Assembly: GCA_916613615.1 (NCBI GenBank) | Contig: OU744725.1 | Location: 55,061,575 to 55,125,574 of the forward strand | DNA length: 64,000 bases | From: Steromphala cineraria | Taxonomy: Eukaryota > Mollusca > Gastropoda > Trochida > Trochidae | Reading direction: 5' to 3' | Translations under genes and position numbers: made by a program | The notes under the pieces: model-generated | Database searches by the model: none | What the model was told of the DNA's origin: nothing | What the model saw: only the letters and a program-made list of their open reading frames with translations | Shown here: positions 35,701 to 45,800 of the stretch, in pieces | Layout: each line of letters starts with the position of its first letter | Position numbering within the stretch: the stretch's first letter is position 1

Positions 35701-36348
35701 AACAGCTTCCATTGAGTGGGTCACTTGACCTTCCGCAATTGGCATAGCATTACATGACTGTTGTAGGCTGACAGCCAAGTATATTAGCTAATTCTGAAAG
35801 AAAGACTTATTCTAATACCTCAAATAACTTTTCTTTTAGGGGTAAAACACTGTCAGACCTCTATTTGCTATCTGAAGTGGGAACTCTTTGGCCCCGTTTA
35901 CAATGAAAAAACTGTAGAACGAGACCTAAGCAAAAAGGCGAGTAGCTCGTAAAGTAGTCCTACATTCCGATGTCACGTGGTCTTCTTATCTAACCAATGG
36001 AATTACCGCTAGGGTTTATTACACATGTGCAACATATCGGTTTTTTATATCATGACTTATTTCATCACATATGGATAATAAAATTGATTTTCTCTGTTAT
36101 CATATTATTTAATAAAAGAATGAACTCATACTAGTTCTGTTCATTTTAGAAAAATTAGACGTGATACTGCCCTGACCTACATAACCCCAACACATGAGGA
36201 AACTGCAAACGAAACCGGAACTGATTCTTTTGGTTTGCGACGAAACGCCAACGACGTTGTGAGACAGGAGCCCAGTCAACAAGATGGCGAAGCTGAGATT
36301 GAAAGTTACTCGCAGCATGGACATTACTACTCTCAAGCCACGTATTAG
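26710..36348 (+). CDS. SUEL-lectin/CUB-like single-pass receptor, copy 2 (seven exons)
   Basis: Exons 26710-26791, 28289-28675, 30558-30884, 32784-32816, 34193-34249, 34789-34897 and 36150-36348 join in phase into 398 codons without a stop. Layout: signal peptide (1-26), SUEL-like lectin domain (about 30-157), CUB-like domain (about 160-268), linker, helix at about 302-330 (SGFLAACICIGLIFGCIFLI), then a 66-residue tail. A type I surface protein with a sugar-binding-like head is the natural reading; ligand and role are unknown. Exon sizes 1-5 equal those of copy 1, so the pair arose by duplication. The tail exon exists in three tandem versions (also 37283-37481 and 38415-38613) and the model uses the first; the other two join equally well. 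Introns hold a LINE fragment, MITEs and a minisatellite. Confidence 0.8.
27231..27488. mobile_element. MITE in intron 1, copy 2
   Basis: Homologue of 8761-9018, in a tract of about 850 bases that is again nearly identical between the gene copies (about two differences seen). Confidence 0.7.
27905..28015. repeat. ~60-bp tandem duplication, copy 2 only
   Basis: The phrase 'tgcctagttcattcgaa' to 'atcaat(t/a)aacacaattt' occurs twice here and once in copy 1 (about 9450). Confidence 0.75.
28143..28217 (+). pseudogene. Partial duplicate of the start of exon 2, copy 2
   Basis: Homologue of the relic at 9613-9690, about 140 bases before the real exon 2, with acceptor TTTTTAG preserved and the remainder lost. 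Confidence 0.65.
28289..28675 (+). CDS. Copy 2 exon 2: SUEL-like lectin domain
   Basis: 387 bases like copy 1. Keeps VVQRIKRRLCTSVEDCC, LSEIMIKCNGEKFCTF and LKISYYCDN. The first codon, split across the intron, gives Tyr here and Cys in copy 1, so the copies differ by one cysteine. Acceptor AATTTTAG, donor AACT|GTAAGT. Confidence 0.78.
29051..29195. repeat. 32-bp minisatellite, about 4.5 units
   Basis: Unit 'caatagtaccctgc' plus '(a/t)atagactatcgctatcg' with starts at 29051, 29083, 29115, 29147 and 29179. It is in intron 2 of copy 2 and absent from copy 1, whose intron 2 is about 1.1 kb shorter. Confidence 0.9.
30558..30884 (+). CDS. Copy 2 exon 3: CUB-like domain
   Basis: 327 bases, starting WPRYEMCGNVSGEVSLPFYI, with CSCDIY where copy 1 has CLCDIY and LDVMELILGS for LDVMEILLGS. 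Donor ACAG|GTAGTT, phase 1. This is the best conserved exon between the copies. Confidence 0.75.
31427..31902 (-). mobile_element. TTAA-type MITE with a foreign middle
   Basis: Family ends (TTTAAAGGGACAGTAGCACG and GCTACTGCCCCTTTAA) flank a core that matches the family only in its outer parts. About 31545-31790 is unrelated ('gagcgtggctcactaatacc' and following) and is probably another inserted repeat. Confidence 0.7.
32160..32567 (+). mobile_element. 5'-truncated LINE fragment (end of ORF2)
   Basis: The frame 32205-32522 reads WKELAEWLGK, then IIFGFKG, LNTICLLVKQKNY, FGYIQKELYKHY and an FFSFW ending. This order (W-x-x-L-x-x-W-L, FG, LN..LL.K..Y, IA..N) is typical of the C-terminal tail of L1-type reverse-transcriptase proteins. 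It is followed by an A-rich tail. It sits in intron 3 of copy 2, same strand, and is absent from copy 1. Confidence 0.6.
32784..32816 (+). CDS. Copy 2 exon 4: 33-bp linker exon
   Basis: Encodes GLAHNIQLDCR between TTTTCAG and GGTAAGA, the same length and phase as copy 1. Confidence 0.68.
33515..33611. repeat. Perfect 42-bp inverted repeat
   Basis: Arms 33515-33556 and 33570-33611 are exact complements around a 13-base loop. It is in intron 4 of copy 2. The forward frame 33349-33630 crosses it and is not a gene. Confidence 0.9.
34193..34249 (+). CDS. Copy 2 exon 5: stalk exon
   Basis: 57 bases after TTTCAG encoding GVILENGSSFPSQTGNITN, with possible N-glycosylation at NGS and NIT. Donor AATG|GTAAGG. 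Confidence 0.68.
34789..34897 (+). CDS. Copy 2 exon 6: transmembrane exon
   Basis: 109 bases after TCTTCCAG. Reads EKNISHLLVTVTMFSS then a continuous hydrophobic segment ending in IKR. Donor AAGAG|GTAAGT, phase 2. It aligns with the stop-bearing exon of copy 1 (shared FAAC/LAAC, IGL, GC). Confidence 0.75.
35454..35926. mobile_element. Harbinger-like MITE with empty sites next door
   Basis: Ends GGTCTCGTTCTACAGTTTTT and its complement; 473 bp; 3-bp flanking repeat TAA (35451-35453, 35927-35929). Units b and c have the uninterrupted site (cgcacTTAAgcaaaaagg) at about 37055 and 38190. A 3-bp TWA-type duplication is characteristic of PIF/Harbinger. No transposase frame. Confidence 0.85.
36150..36348 (+). 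CDS. Copy 2 tail exon, version a
   Basis: Acceptor CATTTTAG, 65 residues to TAG. Begins RKIRRDTALTYITPTHEETA and ends ESYSQHGHYYSQATY. It lies in the longest of the three array units, the one carrying the Harbinger-like MITE. The reverse-strand frames over this exon are shadows. Confidence 0.78.
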
Positions 36349-36420
36349 TTGTCACTTGTTCTTATATACTTTATCAGTTATAAATATTTATCTTCACACA
36401 ATTTACCTTCGAATTCATCC

Positions 36421-36507
36421 TGCTACATTAGCGTATATGTCTCCGGGTTATGCTACAAATTATGATAGGTTGCAGCATTACGCTGAGACATATACGCTGA
36501 TGTAGCA
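36421..36507 (+). other. 3' hairpin after tail exon a
   Basis: TGCTACATTAGCGTATATGT and the complement of ACATATACGCTGATGTAGCA pair over 23 bases with one mismatch. It lies 73 bases after the stop, and the same hairpin follows the other two tail exons. Confidence 0.7.
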
Positions 36508-37282
36508 GCATGCTTCGAATTGTTGAAGGATTGAAGATTTACATGTAGTGCGTAAAGTTTTATCCTAACCGTTTGTCTTTAAAAAAATTATATTTTGGTA
36601 TAATTATCGTAAATATCGTTTTAATGGCTCGAGTGTTGTTAAAACAATATGACATTTCGCGAGTGTGTTAATTTTTTTTTTTTTATCCATAATGTCAGAA
36701 AGCCAGAATTCCGATTTTTAGAATTTTCAAAACATCGTCAATGGTGAAACCAATCAGGTCAGCGCGTATTGATACATCCGTAACTCGGTCAGGGTTAAAC
36801 GGTTAAAAGACTTATTGTGTAGCGCCAGTTTCAAACAGCAAAACTCAACCGGAAATATCCCTTTTTGATGTTATATATCAATCTATGTATAATCACATAT
36901 CAAGTGAAGCAGAATTTATATGTTCTTTATTCAAAATCACGTCGTCAGGCAGATAAAATGACACGTTTGCACTGATTCACCCGCCCGCTATGAAGGTGTA
37001 CATGACGTTGCTCGTGCATCACGCTTTTCGCGTGCTACCCGGAAGCACTCGACCGCACTTAAGCAAAAAGGCGAGTAGCTCATAAAGTAGTCCCACATTC
37101 CGATGTCACGTGGTCTTCTTATCTAACCAATGGAATTACCGCTAGGGTTTATTACACATGTGCAACATATCGTTTTTTTATATCATGACTTATTTCATCA
37201 CATATGGATAATAAAATTGATTTTCTTTGTTATCATATTATTTAATAAAAGAATGAACTCATACTAGTTCTGTTCATTTTAG

Positions 37283-37481
37283 AAAAATTACACGTGATAC
37301 TGCCCTGACCTACATAACCCCAACACATGAGGAAACTGCAAACGAAACCGGAACTGATTCTTTTGGTTTGCGACGGAACGCCAACGACGTTGTGAGACAG
37401 GAGCCCAGTCAACAAGATGGCGAAGCTGAGATTGAAAGTGACTCGCAGCATGGACATTACTACTCTCAAGCCATGTATTAG
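37283..37481 (+). CDS. Copy 2 tail exon, version b
   Basis: Same length, acceptor and stop as version a, with Arg to Thr near the membrane, ESYSQ to ESDSQ (one Tyr lost) and QATY to QAMY. It could be an alternative last exon. The reading frame is intact. Confidence 0.65.
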
Positions 37482-37553
37482 TTGTCACTTGTTCTTATAT
37501 ACTTTATCAGTTATAAATATTTATCTTCACACAATTTACCTTCGAATTCATCC

Positions 37554-37640
37554 TGCTACATTAGCGTATATGTCTCCGGGTTATGCTACAAACTATGATA
37601 GGTTGCAGCATTACGCTGAGACATATACGCTGATGTAGCA
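37554..37640 (+). other. 3' hairpin after tail exon b
   Basis: Same stem as at 36421-36507; the loop differs by one base. Confidence 0.7.
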
Positions 37641-38414
37641 GCATGCTTCGAATTGTTGAAGGATTGAAGATTTACATGTAGTGCGTAAAGTTTTATCCTA
37701 ACCGTTTTTCTTTAAAAAAATTATATTTTGGTATAATTATCGTAAATATTGTTTTATTGGCACGAGTGTTGTTAAAACAATATGACATTTCGCGAGTGTG
37801 TTAATTTCTTCATTATCCATAATGTCAGAAAGCCAGAATTCCGATTTTTAGAATTTTCAAAACATCGTCAATGGTGAAACCAATCAGGTCAGCGCGTATT
37901 GATACATCCGTAACTCGGTCAGGGTTAACACGGTTAAAAGACTTATTGTGTAGCGCCAGTTCCAAACAGCAAAACTCAACCGGAAATATCACTTTTTGAT
38001 GTTATATATCAATCTATGTATAATCACATATCAAGTGAAGCAGAATTTACATTGTTCTTTATTCAAAATCACGTCGTCAGGCAGATAAAATGACACGTTT
38101 GCACTGATTCACCCGCCCGCTATGAAGGTGTACATGACGTTGCTCGTGCATCACGCTTTTCGCGTGCTACCCGGAAGCACTCGACCGCACTTAAGCAAAA
38201 AGGCGAGTAGCTCGTAAAGTAGTCCTACATTCCGATGTCACGTGGTCTTCTTATCTAACCAATGGAATTACCGCTAGGGTTTATTACACCTGTGCAACAT
38301 ATCGTTTTTTTATATCATGACTTATTTCATCACATATGGATAAGAAAATTGAGTTTCTCTGTTATCATATTATTTAATAAAAGAAAGAACTCATACTAGT
38401 TCTGTTCATTTTAG

Positions 38415-38613
38415 AAAAATTACACGTGATACTGCCCTGACCTACATAACCCCAACACATGAGGAAACTGCAAACGAAACCGGAACTGATTCTTTTGGTT
38501 TGCGACGGAACGCCAACGACGTTGTGAGACAGGAGCCCAGTCAACAAGATGGCGAAGCTGAGTTTGAAAGTGACTCGCAGCATGGACATTACTACTCTCA
38601 AGCCATGTATTAG
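38415..38613 (+). CDS. Copy 2 tail exon, version c
   Basis: Nearly the same as version b, with one further change (AEIES to AEFES). It is the distal copy of the array, with intact acceptor and stop. Confidence 0.65.
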
Positions 38614-38685
38614 TTGTCACTTGTTCTTATTTACTTTATCAATTATAAATATTTATCTTCACACAATTTACCTTCGAATTCATCC

Positions 38686-38772
38686 TGCTACATTAGCGTA
38701 TATGTCTCCGGGTTATACTACAAACTATGATAGGTTGCAGCATTACGCTGAGACATATACGCTGATGTAGCA
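38686..38772 (+). other. 3' hairpin after tail exon c
   Basis: Same stem; the loop has 'ttatactaca' where unit a has 'ttatgctaca'. Confidence 0.7.
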
Positions 38773-38884
38773 GCATGCTTCGAATTGTTGAAGGATTGAA
38801 GATTTACATGAAGTGCGTAAAGTTTTATCCTAACCGTTTTTCTTTTAAAAAATTATATTTTGGTTTTATATTATGATGTATTAT

Positions 38885-39510
38885 TATCCCCCATCACGAA
38901 GTGGAAAGGGGATATAGGTTTTAGCTCCGTCCGTCCGTCCGTCCGTCCGTGTTAAATTTGACAGATTTTCTCAAAAACTATTTAAGATGGGATAACGAAA
39001 TTTGCTACGTGTCTTCAGGTTATTAATACCTTCATGGAGCTCGAAGATCAGTACCGTACAACTATTTTTTACGGAGTTATTGCATTTGTTCTGTTTTGGA
39101 CTCTGTGCGAAGGTGTCTTCAAAGGGGAAATTTGTTCTTAGAAACTATTTAAGATAGAATAACCAAATTTGCTGCGTGTCTTCGGCATCAATACCTTTAT
39201 GGAGTTCGAAAATCAGAACCGTGCAATTATTGTTTACGGAGTTATTGCCGTTGTTCTGTGTTTTTGTAATCTGTTTGAGGGTGTTGTCAAAGTGGACAAC
39301 TTATCTTAGAAAATTTTTAGGAAGAATAACCAAATTTACTGTGTGCCTTCAGGGCATCAATACCTCGATGGAGTTCGAAAATCAGAACCACGTTATTATA
39401 TTTTATGGAGTTATTGATCTTGTTCCGTGTTCCGACTCAGTTGAGATTTATGCATTTACATATTACAGAGTAATGGCCCATGTAGGAAAATGCTGGCAGC
39501 TTTAAACTGA
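38885..39510. repeat. Dispersed repeat with (CCGT)n and three ~170-bp units
   Basis: Opens with 'cccccatcacgaagtggaaa' and (CCGT)n at 38927-38950, then three tandem units with 'catcaatacct..atggagttcgaaaatcag'. The forward frame 39176-39505 is a translation of these units. Related to 4180-4520. Confidence 0.65.
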
Positions 39511-41700
39511 AGACTAATTTGGCGGGGGATATTGATTACCATGTCTAGTTATGGTTATTCTCTCTCATTCTGTATATATTTGACTTCCGATTTCCTTTAT
39601 GTACATACACTTTATAAAATCAAATTAAAATCAAATTTATATTAAAAGTATATATATTAAGGGTTTGTTATTCGATTACGTGTCTTCCTCTACAAGCTAC
39701 TTAGTACTTATAAGAAAAGGAAATGATATGATTGTCAAAACCGGAACACTATACAGAACTTGCTTTCTATTACCGTTGTTTCATCATCATCATCATCATC
39801 AAGGTTTCATAAGGTTTAGCTACACCACTCTTTGACTATTTCGACTTCAGGGGTGTCAAGTTTTTATTATTTTCTAGTAATATTGAGTCCGTTATCAAAT
39901 GCTTTAAGAATGACAAATCTAAAACTTCTCGACTTCGTTAACAAAGTTTTGGAAGGACGTGATTCGAACATGAAACCCTCTCAAAGGTAGCTCAGTGCTA
40001 ATCTCCACTCATTCTCTCTCCACAGAGGCAGCTCAGTGCGAGCTAGCCTTTGTACTATTACGCCAAGACCCTGGGGTTGCGGCAGATTGCCCTAGCGGCA
40101 AAAAGTTGTAACTTGAGATATCTCCCTTATTTGCAGCCAATGAAAACACATTTTGGATATCCACGACTTAGGGAATTCTCAACGGTGGAAAAGTGACATG
40201 CAAAAGCATCATGCCTTTAGGTTTATTTTTCAGAAACTGTGTGAGAGAGAAAATATTTGAAAATTATATATGGATAGGGGTTTTCATTAGAAACATACTG
40301 TTTTATAATTGTGTAAATTGTTATTTGTTTAAAGATAATTTTGTTTAAATAATTTACCAAACAAAAACGTATGAGAAGGTAAAAAGCGATGTTTGTAGAG
40401 GGAAGAGTTATCTCCCCTGGATGTTAAATTTTAACGATAGCTTTGCCGAACCACACGAGAATAGCCGAGCTTTTGCGAATGACCACTCTTGAAACGGCGT
40501 CGCTGATTGCAAAACTAACTTCGATTGCCTCCAATCAGATTTCTACCTTTCTATCCCATGTATTAGCCGTAATAGAACAGAGGATAACTCAGGTATGACT
40601 GAGCTGCCTCTGTGGTTAGAGAATGATCTCCACTGGGCTACGGAGAAAACACTGTTGGAGAGAGTTTGTTTGTTAGTATGAAACCTGCAGTTGTGTTGTT
40701 CATTTGAAGGGTGAAGTGCAGAGTGCACGTAGAGAAAATGCCTAGCACGTGCAATGCACCGCAAATGAGTTGTCAATTGCATTGCACGTGCAGGGATGAA
40801 GCCATTATCACGTGACCAATATCCGAGAATAAACTACCGAAAACTAAAAATCTGAAAGTATTATGTGAAAAATATATATGTAAGATGTGAAAAAAATAGT
40901 TTTAGAATTGTCAAGTTCAACTTTTAATAAGATGGAGAATGCATTTGATGTCGTGGATTCGAGCAAAGAATTAACTCGCCCCTTCGGGGCTCGTTGATTG
41001 TTTTCACGATTCCTCTCCACCTCATGCATCTTACATCATCTTTATGATTTATACAAATTTCCCCTCTATCCCGGGTACAAGGTAATCTACGCTGTTTATA
41101 TTTGGTGTAATGCTGCTCTCTGCTATGGTAGTGTTAATTAATGTTCAAGAATTTAGTTTTTTCTAAATTCATGACATTTGTTTTTCACGATTGTTCAGTG
41201 TATTATTGCTACTATTGTAGATATTTACCAAAACACCAATCAGGGACTTTACTTGAATTTGTGTGTATAAGTTTTTTAAAAACATTTTGTTTGTTATAAT
41301 ATGTTATTTCAAAGTGTGTTATTTTCAAATCACGGTTATTATTCGCTTAATTTGAATAAAGCTTGTATCCGCTTCCGTTGTTCACCTTTGTTTATTTTCT
41401 GTGCATGGCATGATGGTCACTCGTACGATAATCTAAGCAAGGCCAAGGAAATACAGGTACAAAACTGTACTTATAAAAAGCAAGTTTTTAAAGAAACCAA
41501 GTTCGAGACGATTTTGTAGTATGTATTTTGATATGCATTGAAGGCACAATATAATATACAGTTAAGTTTGATCATGTGATATAAGGATATATATCTTGCT
41601 AAGGGTTGAAGCATTACGTTGTTTTTTCGGCCAATCACTTCCTGAGCTTTTTCGAAATTGCGACCTTGATTAAATAAATGCAAGCTGAAATACGCAAAAT
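39511..41700. other. No gene recognised
   Basis: Contains a (CAT)n run at 39780-39800, a diverged fragment of the 8761-type MITE (about 40490-40610, 'attgcctccaatc' and 'agaacagagg'), and a short inverted pair around GCACGTGCAATG at 40745-40795. Otherwise AT-rich with no exon signature. Confidence 0.5.
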
Positions 41701-42522
41701 GTTATTAATCAAGTTTTTCAGAATTGGTTCAGTTACAGGTCCGAGGTCTGCTGTATTGGCCCGAGGCGAAGCCAATAACCAATACAGCAGACCGAGGACC
41801 CGTAACTGGGCCAATGCAGAAAAACTTGATTAATGACATGTTTATTAATTAACGTCTTTGTGATTACCTTGCACAATATGAAAGAGTTCATATTCATCGA
41901 AATCAAACTTATAAGTGAAATTGAACTGTCATATATGTTGAAAGTTTTGAAGCGATAGCTTCGGATTTTCGCCATTTGTGTGTATGCGCATGCTCAGTCG
42001 TATTGGCCCAGTCTCCTCGTATTGGCCCAGTTTTGCCTGTATTGGCCCAGCTTACCGGTGTTGGCCCAACTGTCGAATCGAATTGTGTAAAGATTGCATT
42101 AGTGTCATATCATTGATAGTTAATAAATAATATAATGTTATTAATCAAGTTTTTCCCTATTGGTCCTGTTACAGGTGCAAGGTCTGCTGTATTGGTCCGA
42201 GGCGAATCCAAGGGCCATTACAGCAAACCGATGACCTGTAATTGAGCCTATACGGAAATAAATTTGTTAATAGCATTTTTATTAATTAACTTCCTTGCGA
42301 TTGACTTGCACAACATAAGAGAGTTCATTTTCATCGAAATCAAAATTACAAATGTTGAAAGTTTAGAAGCGAAAGCAAAGGACTTTCGCCAGCTGTATGT
42401 ATGCGCATGCTCAGAGTCGTATTCGCCCAGCTTACCTGTATTGGTTCAGTTGCCGAATCGCATGGTCTATGTCGTACAAATTGTATAAGTGTCATATTAT
42501 TGATAGTTAATTAATAACTAAT
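41701..42522. repeat. Two tandem ~430-bp units with inner palindrome
   Basis: Unit 1 starts 'gttattaatcaagtttttc' at 41701 and unit 2 with the same words at 42137. Each begins with an inverted repeat around 'aggtctgctgtattggyc' and ends near TATGCGCATGCTCAG. Unit 1 also has four to five copies of 'gtattggcccag' at 41999-42070. Short frames here have no family signature. Confidence 0.7.
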
Positions 42523-42594
42523 TAAAATCCAGTCTTGGAAGACATTCAGAAGTGAATTTCATAATAAAACAAAGATGTTCTGGACATCAATTCA

Positions 42595-42600
42595 TTTATT
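42595..42600 (-). terminator. Polyadenylation signal of the sphingomyelinase-like gene
   Basis: AATAAA on the minus strand, 62 bases after the TAG stop at 42662-42664. Confidence 0.65.
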
Positions 42601-42661
42601 ATTGGAATACAATCCAAAATTTGTATAACAAACACAAGACAGAAATACTGCATTTTAAAAG

Positions 42662-42839
42662 CTAATGAATGAAATCCATGTTCCCTTCCTGTAAGCAGCG
42701 CATAGTTTCCCTCGTTGAGGCTGATGACACAGTGCAGAGTTCGAACATGGTACACAGTGCCCCGCATTCTAAACCGTAGCCACTACCAGCGTGGATGTTG
42801 TCTCTGTACCGTCGTCTCAGCTCAGGGCTTTTCTTAAAT
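42662..42839 (-). CDS. ASM-like exon 13: Cys-rich C-terminus
   Basis: Residues 516-574: RFKKSPELRRRYRDNIHAGS, then GYGLECGALCTMFELCTVSS, then RCLQEGNMDFIH and stop. Four cysteines fit the ASM C-terminal domain. The 73-residue frame at 42546-42767 is out of phase and rejected. Acceptor TTTAAATCAG. Confidence 0.82.
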
Positions 42840-45800
42840 CTGATTTAAAGTGAGAAATTCATGATTATATCAATAGTGATATCCACATTTTTTCCTCACA
42901 GAGTAGCTCAAAAAACTCCTGATCTTACATTTTATGACTTTTCTTAAATCTGATTTAAAGTGAGAAATTCATAATTAAACAATTGTGATATTTCCCCCAC
43001 AGAGAAGTTCAAATAACTCCTGATCTTACATTTTCTGACTTGAGTTATGTCTGTTTGGAGAGAAAGTGATATCCAATGATCGAGAGAAATTAAAAGCGTC
43101 TTGAACAGCACTCGTTGAGTTGGATATTGACGCTGTACAAACACAAGGCAAAAGTGAGCACACCTCACATAACCCCGCTGTAATTTGACTTCGAAATTTC
43201 AAAGATAATTAGGAAATTGGAACTGTTACCCCAAAAATAGACATACTGCACTACATAGGTAACATCCGTTCAAAATTAGAAGTTTCTGTGTTGAAGTTTT
43301 AAGTTATGCTCCGGAAACGGAACAACCTCTGAAATTTGGGCATTTTAGGGCGTTCAAATTTCATACTGTTGATTTGGATTGCTAAACTTTGAAATTAATA
43401 TGCATTAGTAAAATAAAAGGACAGACACATATTTTCTCACCTGTGTACTAAAGTGTGGAAGGAATGGGGAGTCATATCGGGCATATTGTACTCCTTCGTC
43501 ATGGAGAAGGCATGTTCAACCTCAGCCACACCCTTTTCTGAAAATAAGCCAACGTTTAACATTCATTTAACGTTTATACAGTTTTTTTGAAAGAGGTGTT
43601 AAACTATTGAAAGAGGTTGTTGGGGTCACCCTTGGGGTCCGACCATTTGATGGTCGAGTTTTCAAAAAAAATATTAGGAGGAGAAAAGGAGTTGAATCAA
43701 ACCCTCCCTCCCTTCTTTATATGCGAATAGGTGCTTATATAATAAAAATACACACAGATTTCAGCTTATAATTAAGCATTTGAGAAAATGAAATTTATTC
43801 AAGTCATATTGTTTCTGTCTGATCGATTGAAGTAGTTGTAAAATCTTCCACGTAACAAATGAGGTTAGCTGAAGCGGTCATAAAATCCTCCAGAGCGACC
43901 TACCGTTAGCCCTAGTGATGTTGATGTAGTATTGGTCACACTCCAGCAGCTCCTGGGTCTCCCCGTCCAGGGTGTATACCCAATAGGCAGGGTTGACGGT
44001 GCCTTCGCTCGTCACAGAGGGGGACAGGAACATGACAGCCAGGGGGTCGGGCGGACTGGCAGGGTCAGTCATCTAGGAGGATACTCTCTGGTTATAGCCA
44101 ATATAGCGTAACATAAGATATGCCATCTTTTCCTATCCTTGGTTTAAATCAATCTTTTCCAAATTTCGAAATTCAAAATTCCAAGGTTTCGAAGCGGCTT
44201 CAAATTTCTCTATACTAATCCATTTTGAAATTCATGAAAGACCAACGGACTCCAAGGACAAAATTAGCTCTGATCGAAGTGGTTGTAAAATCTCCAAAAA
44301 AAGTAAAATAAGTTTTGCATTCACATATCGTTTTTGTTTCGTGGAGCGTGGTCCCGTACTCGGTGGTCTGTAAAATCAAGAAAATCGTGACGTCAACCGT
44401 TGTCAGGTCATTGAGGGCCTGTGTTCCTGTGTCACCATGCACCAATTGTTATTTACAATCAAAATGCTGACCCCATACAACATATGCTTAAGAACCTCTT
44501 ACGTTCACATAACTGAACTTTTGACTAGCCAAAATAGATCATGTTGTCAATACGAAAATTAGTTTGTCTGTTATCATGCTCACCACTTCAAAGCCTGACC
44601 GATGGTTGTGACCGAACGTGTGCAATACGATGGTGTCCGAGTATTTAGCTGTCAGTTTCGTGTAGAAGTCTCCGTATTGCAAGTTCGAGTCTGGGAACTG
44701 ACCAGGGGCCACGTGGGCCAGCATTATCACCTGTCAAAGAAAAGGGCATTCATTATCACCTGTCAAAGAGAAGGGCATTCATTATCATCTGTCAAAGGGA
44801 AAGGCAAGTATTATCCCTTGTCAAAGAGAAGAGCATTCATTATCACCTGTCAAAAAGAAAGGCAAGCATTATCCCTTGTCAAAGAGATGGGCATTGAGTA
44901 TCACCTGTCAAAGAAAAGGGCATTCATTATCAACTGTCAAAGAGATGAGCATTCATTACCACCTGTCAAAAGGAAAAGCACTCATTATCATTATACCAAA
45001 GAGACGGGCCAGAATTATCATCTGTGAAAGTAAACGGACAAAAGTTCACGTTACAGAGAAGGGCCAGTGTTATCATCTGCCAGACTAATCAACTGTCAAC
45101 GGAAAGGTACACAATCATAGTATTAATACTCTATTGCCCGGTAAAGGAATTTGGTTTACAACAGCGAGAAAGTTCACCTGTTACAGAGAAGGGCAAACGT
45201 TATCATCTGCTAAGAAAATGGCCAGACTTATCAACTGTCAAAGAAAAGGGGCAAAGTTTTACCTGTTACAGAGAAGGTCTAGCGTTATCATCTGCAAAAG
45301 GCAATGACCAATTCGTGACTATATAAGTGCCTTTATTCCCTTCTTAGAATATGCTGTTGAGTCATATCTAATTTTAAATTGTGTAATACTGATGCGAGTA
45401 TGACGTCAGAGTAGTTGTGACGTTGCAATAATAGTCGCGGATCAGATGCAAGGTAGCTCAACACTTGTAGCCCCCTTACACAAAGCCCTAAGGTGATCGT
45501 AAGTCCTTAAGGTAACCTTAGTGCAGTGTTAAAGAATGGGAGTAAAGGTCAACCTTAGTAAAGGTTGCTTTGTGAAAGGAGGCACTGGTGAACTAAGTGG
45601 TTAAAATAAATTTAAATAAAAGAGAATAAAGAATTTGATGATCTACACCATACTTCATCACAGATTTACGTTTGAATATTTGCTTCGCAAACATAACATT
45701 TGTGAGCCTTTATTCTGGGCCACTAACCTTCTCGTCGTTCCAGGTAGCGTTCTCCAGCGTCGTCTCCATGAAGTCCATCTGTTCCTGTACAGCTGGCACC

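Larger units (their letters stand above)
35003..38866 (+). repeat. Triplicated terminal-exon unit
   Basis: Three direct units of about 1,132 bp: 35003-36610 (longer because of a 473-bp insertion), 36611-37743 and 37744-about 38866. Each carries an intronic part starting 'aaatat(c/t)gttttattggc', a CACGTG plus CCAAT stretch, one complete tail exon with acceptor and stop, and a downstream hairpin. Similarity is about 97-99% by eye. Confidence 0.9.

Noticed and set aside
36109..38620. Reverse-strand frames of 66-75 residues repeated three times, and forward 73-residue frames
   Set aside because: They are shadows of the three tail exons and their 3' region.
42546..42767. 73-residue minus-strand frame starting MRGTVYHV as the last exon
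   Set aside because: It is out of phase with exon 12. The frame ending in ECGALCTMFELC fits the phase, the acceptor and the family's Cys-rich C-terminus.
44602..45027. 141-residue forward frame
   Set aside because: It starts in the antisense of sphingomyelinase exon 10 and continues through the 29-bp minisatellite.
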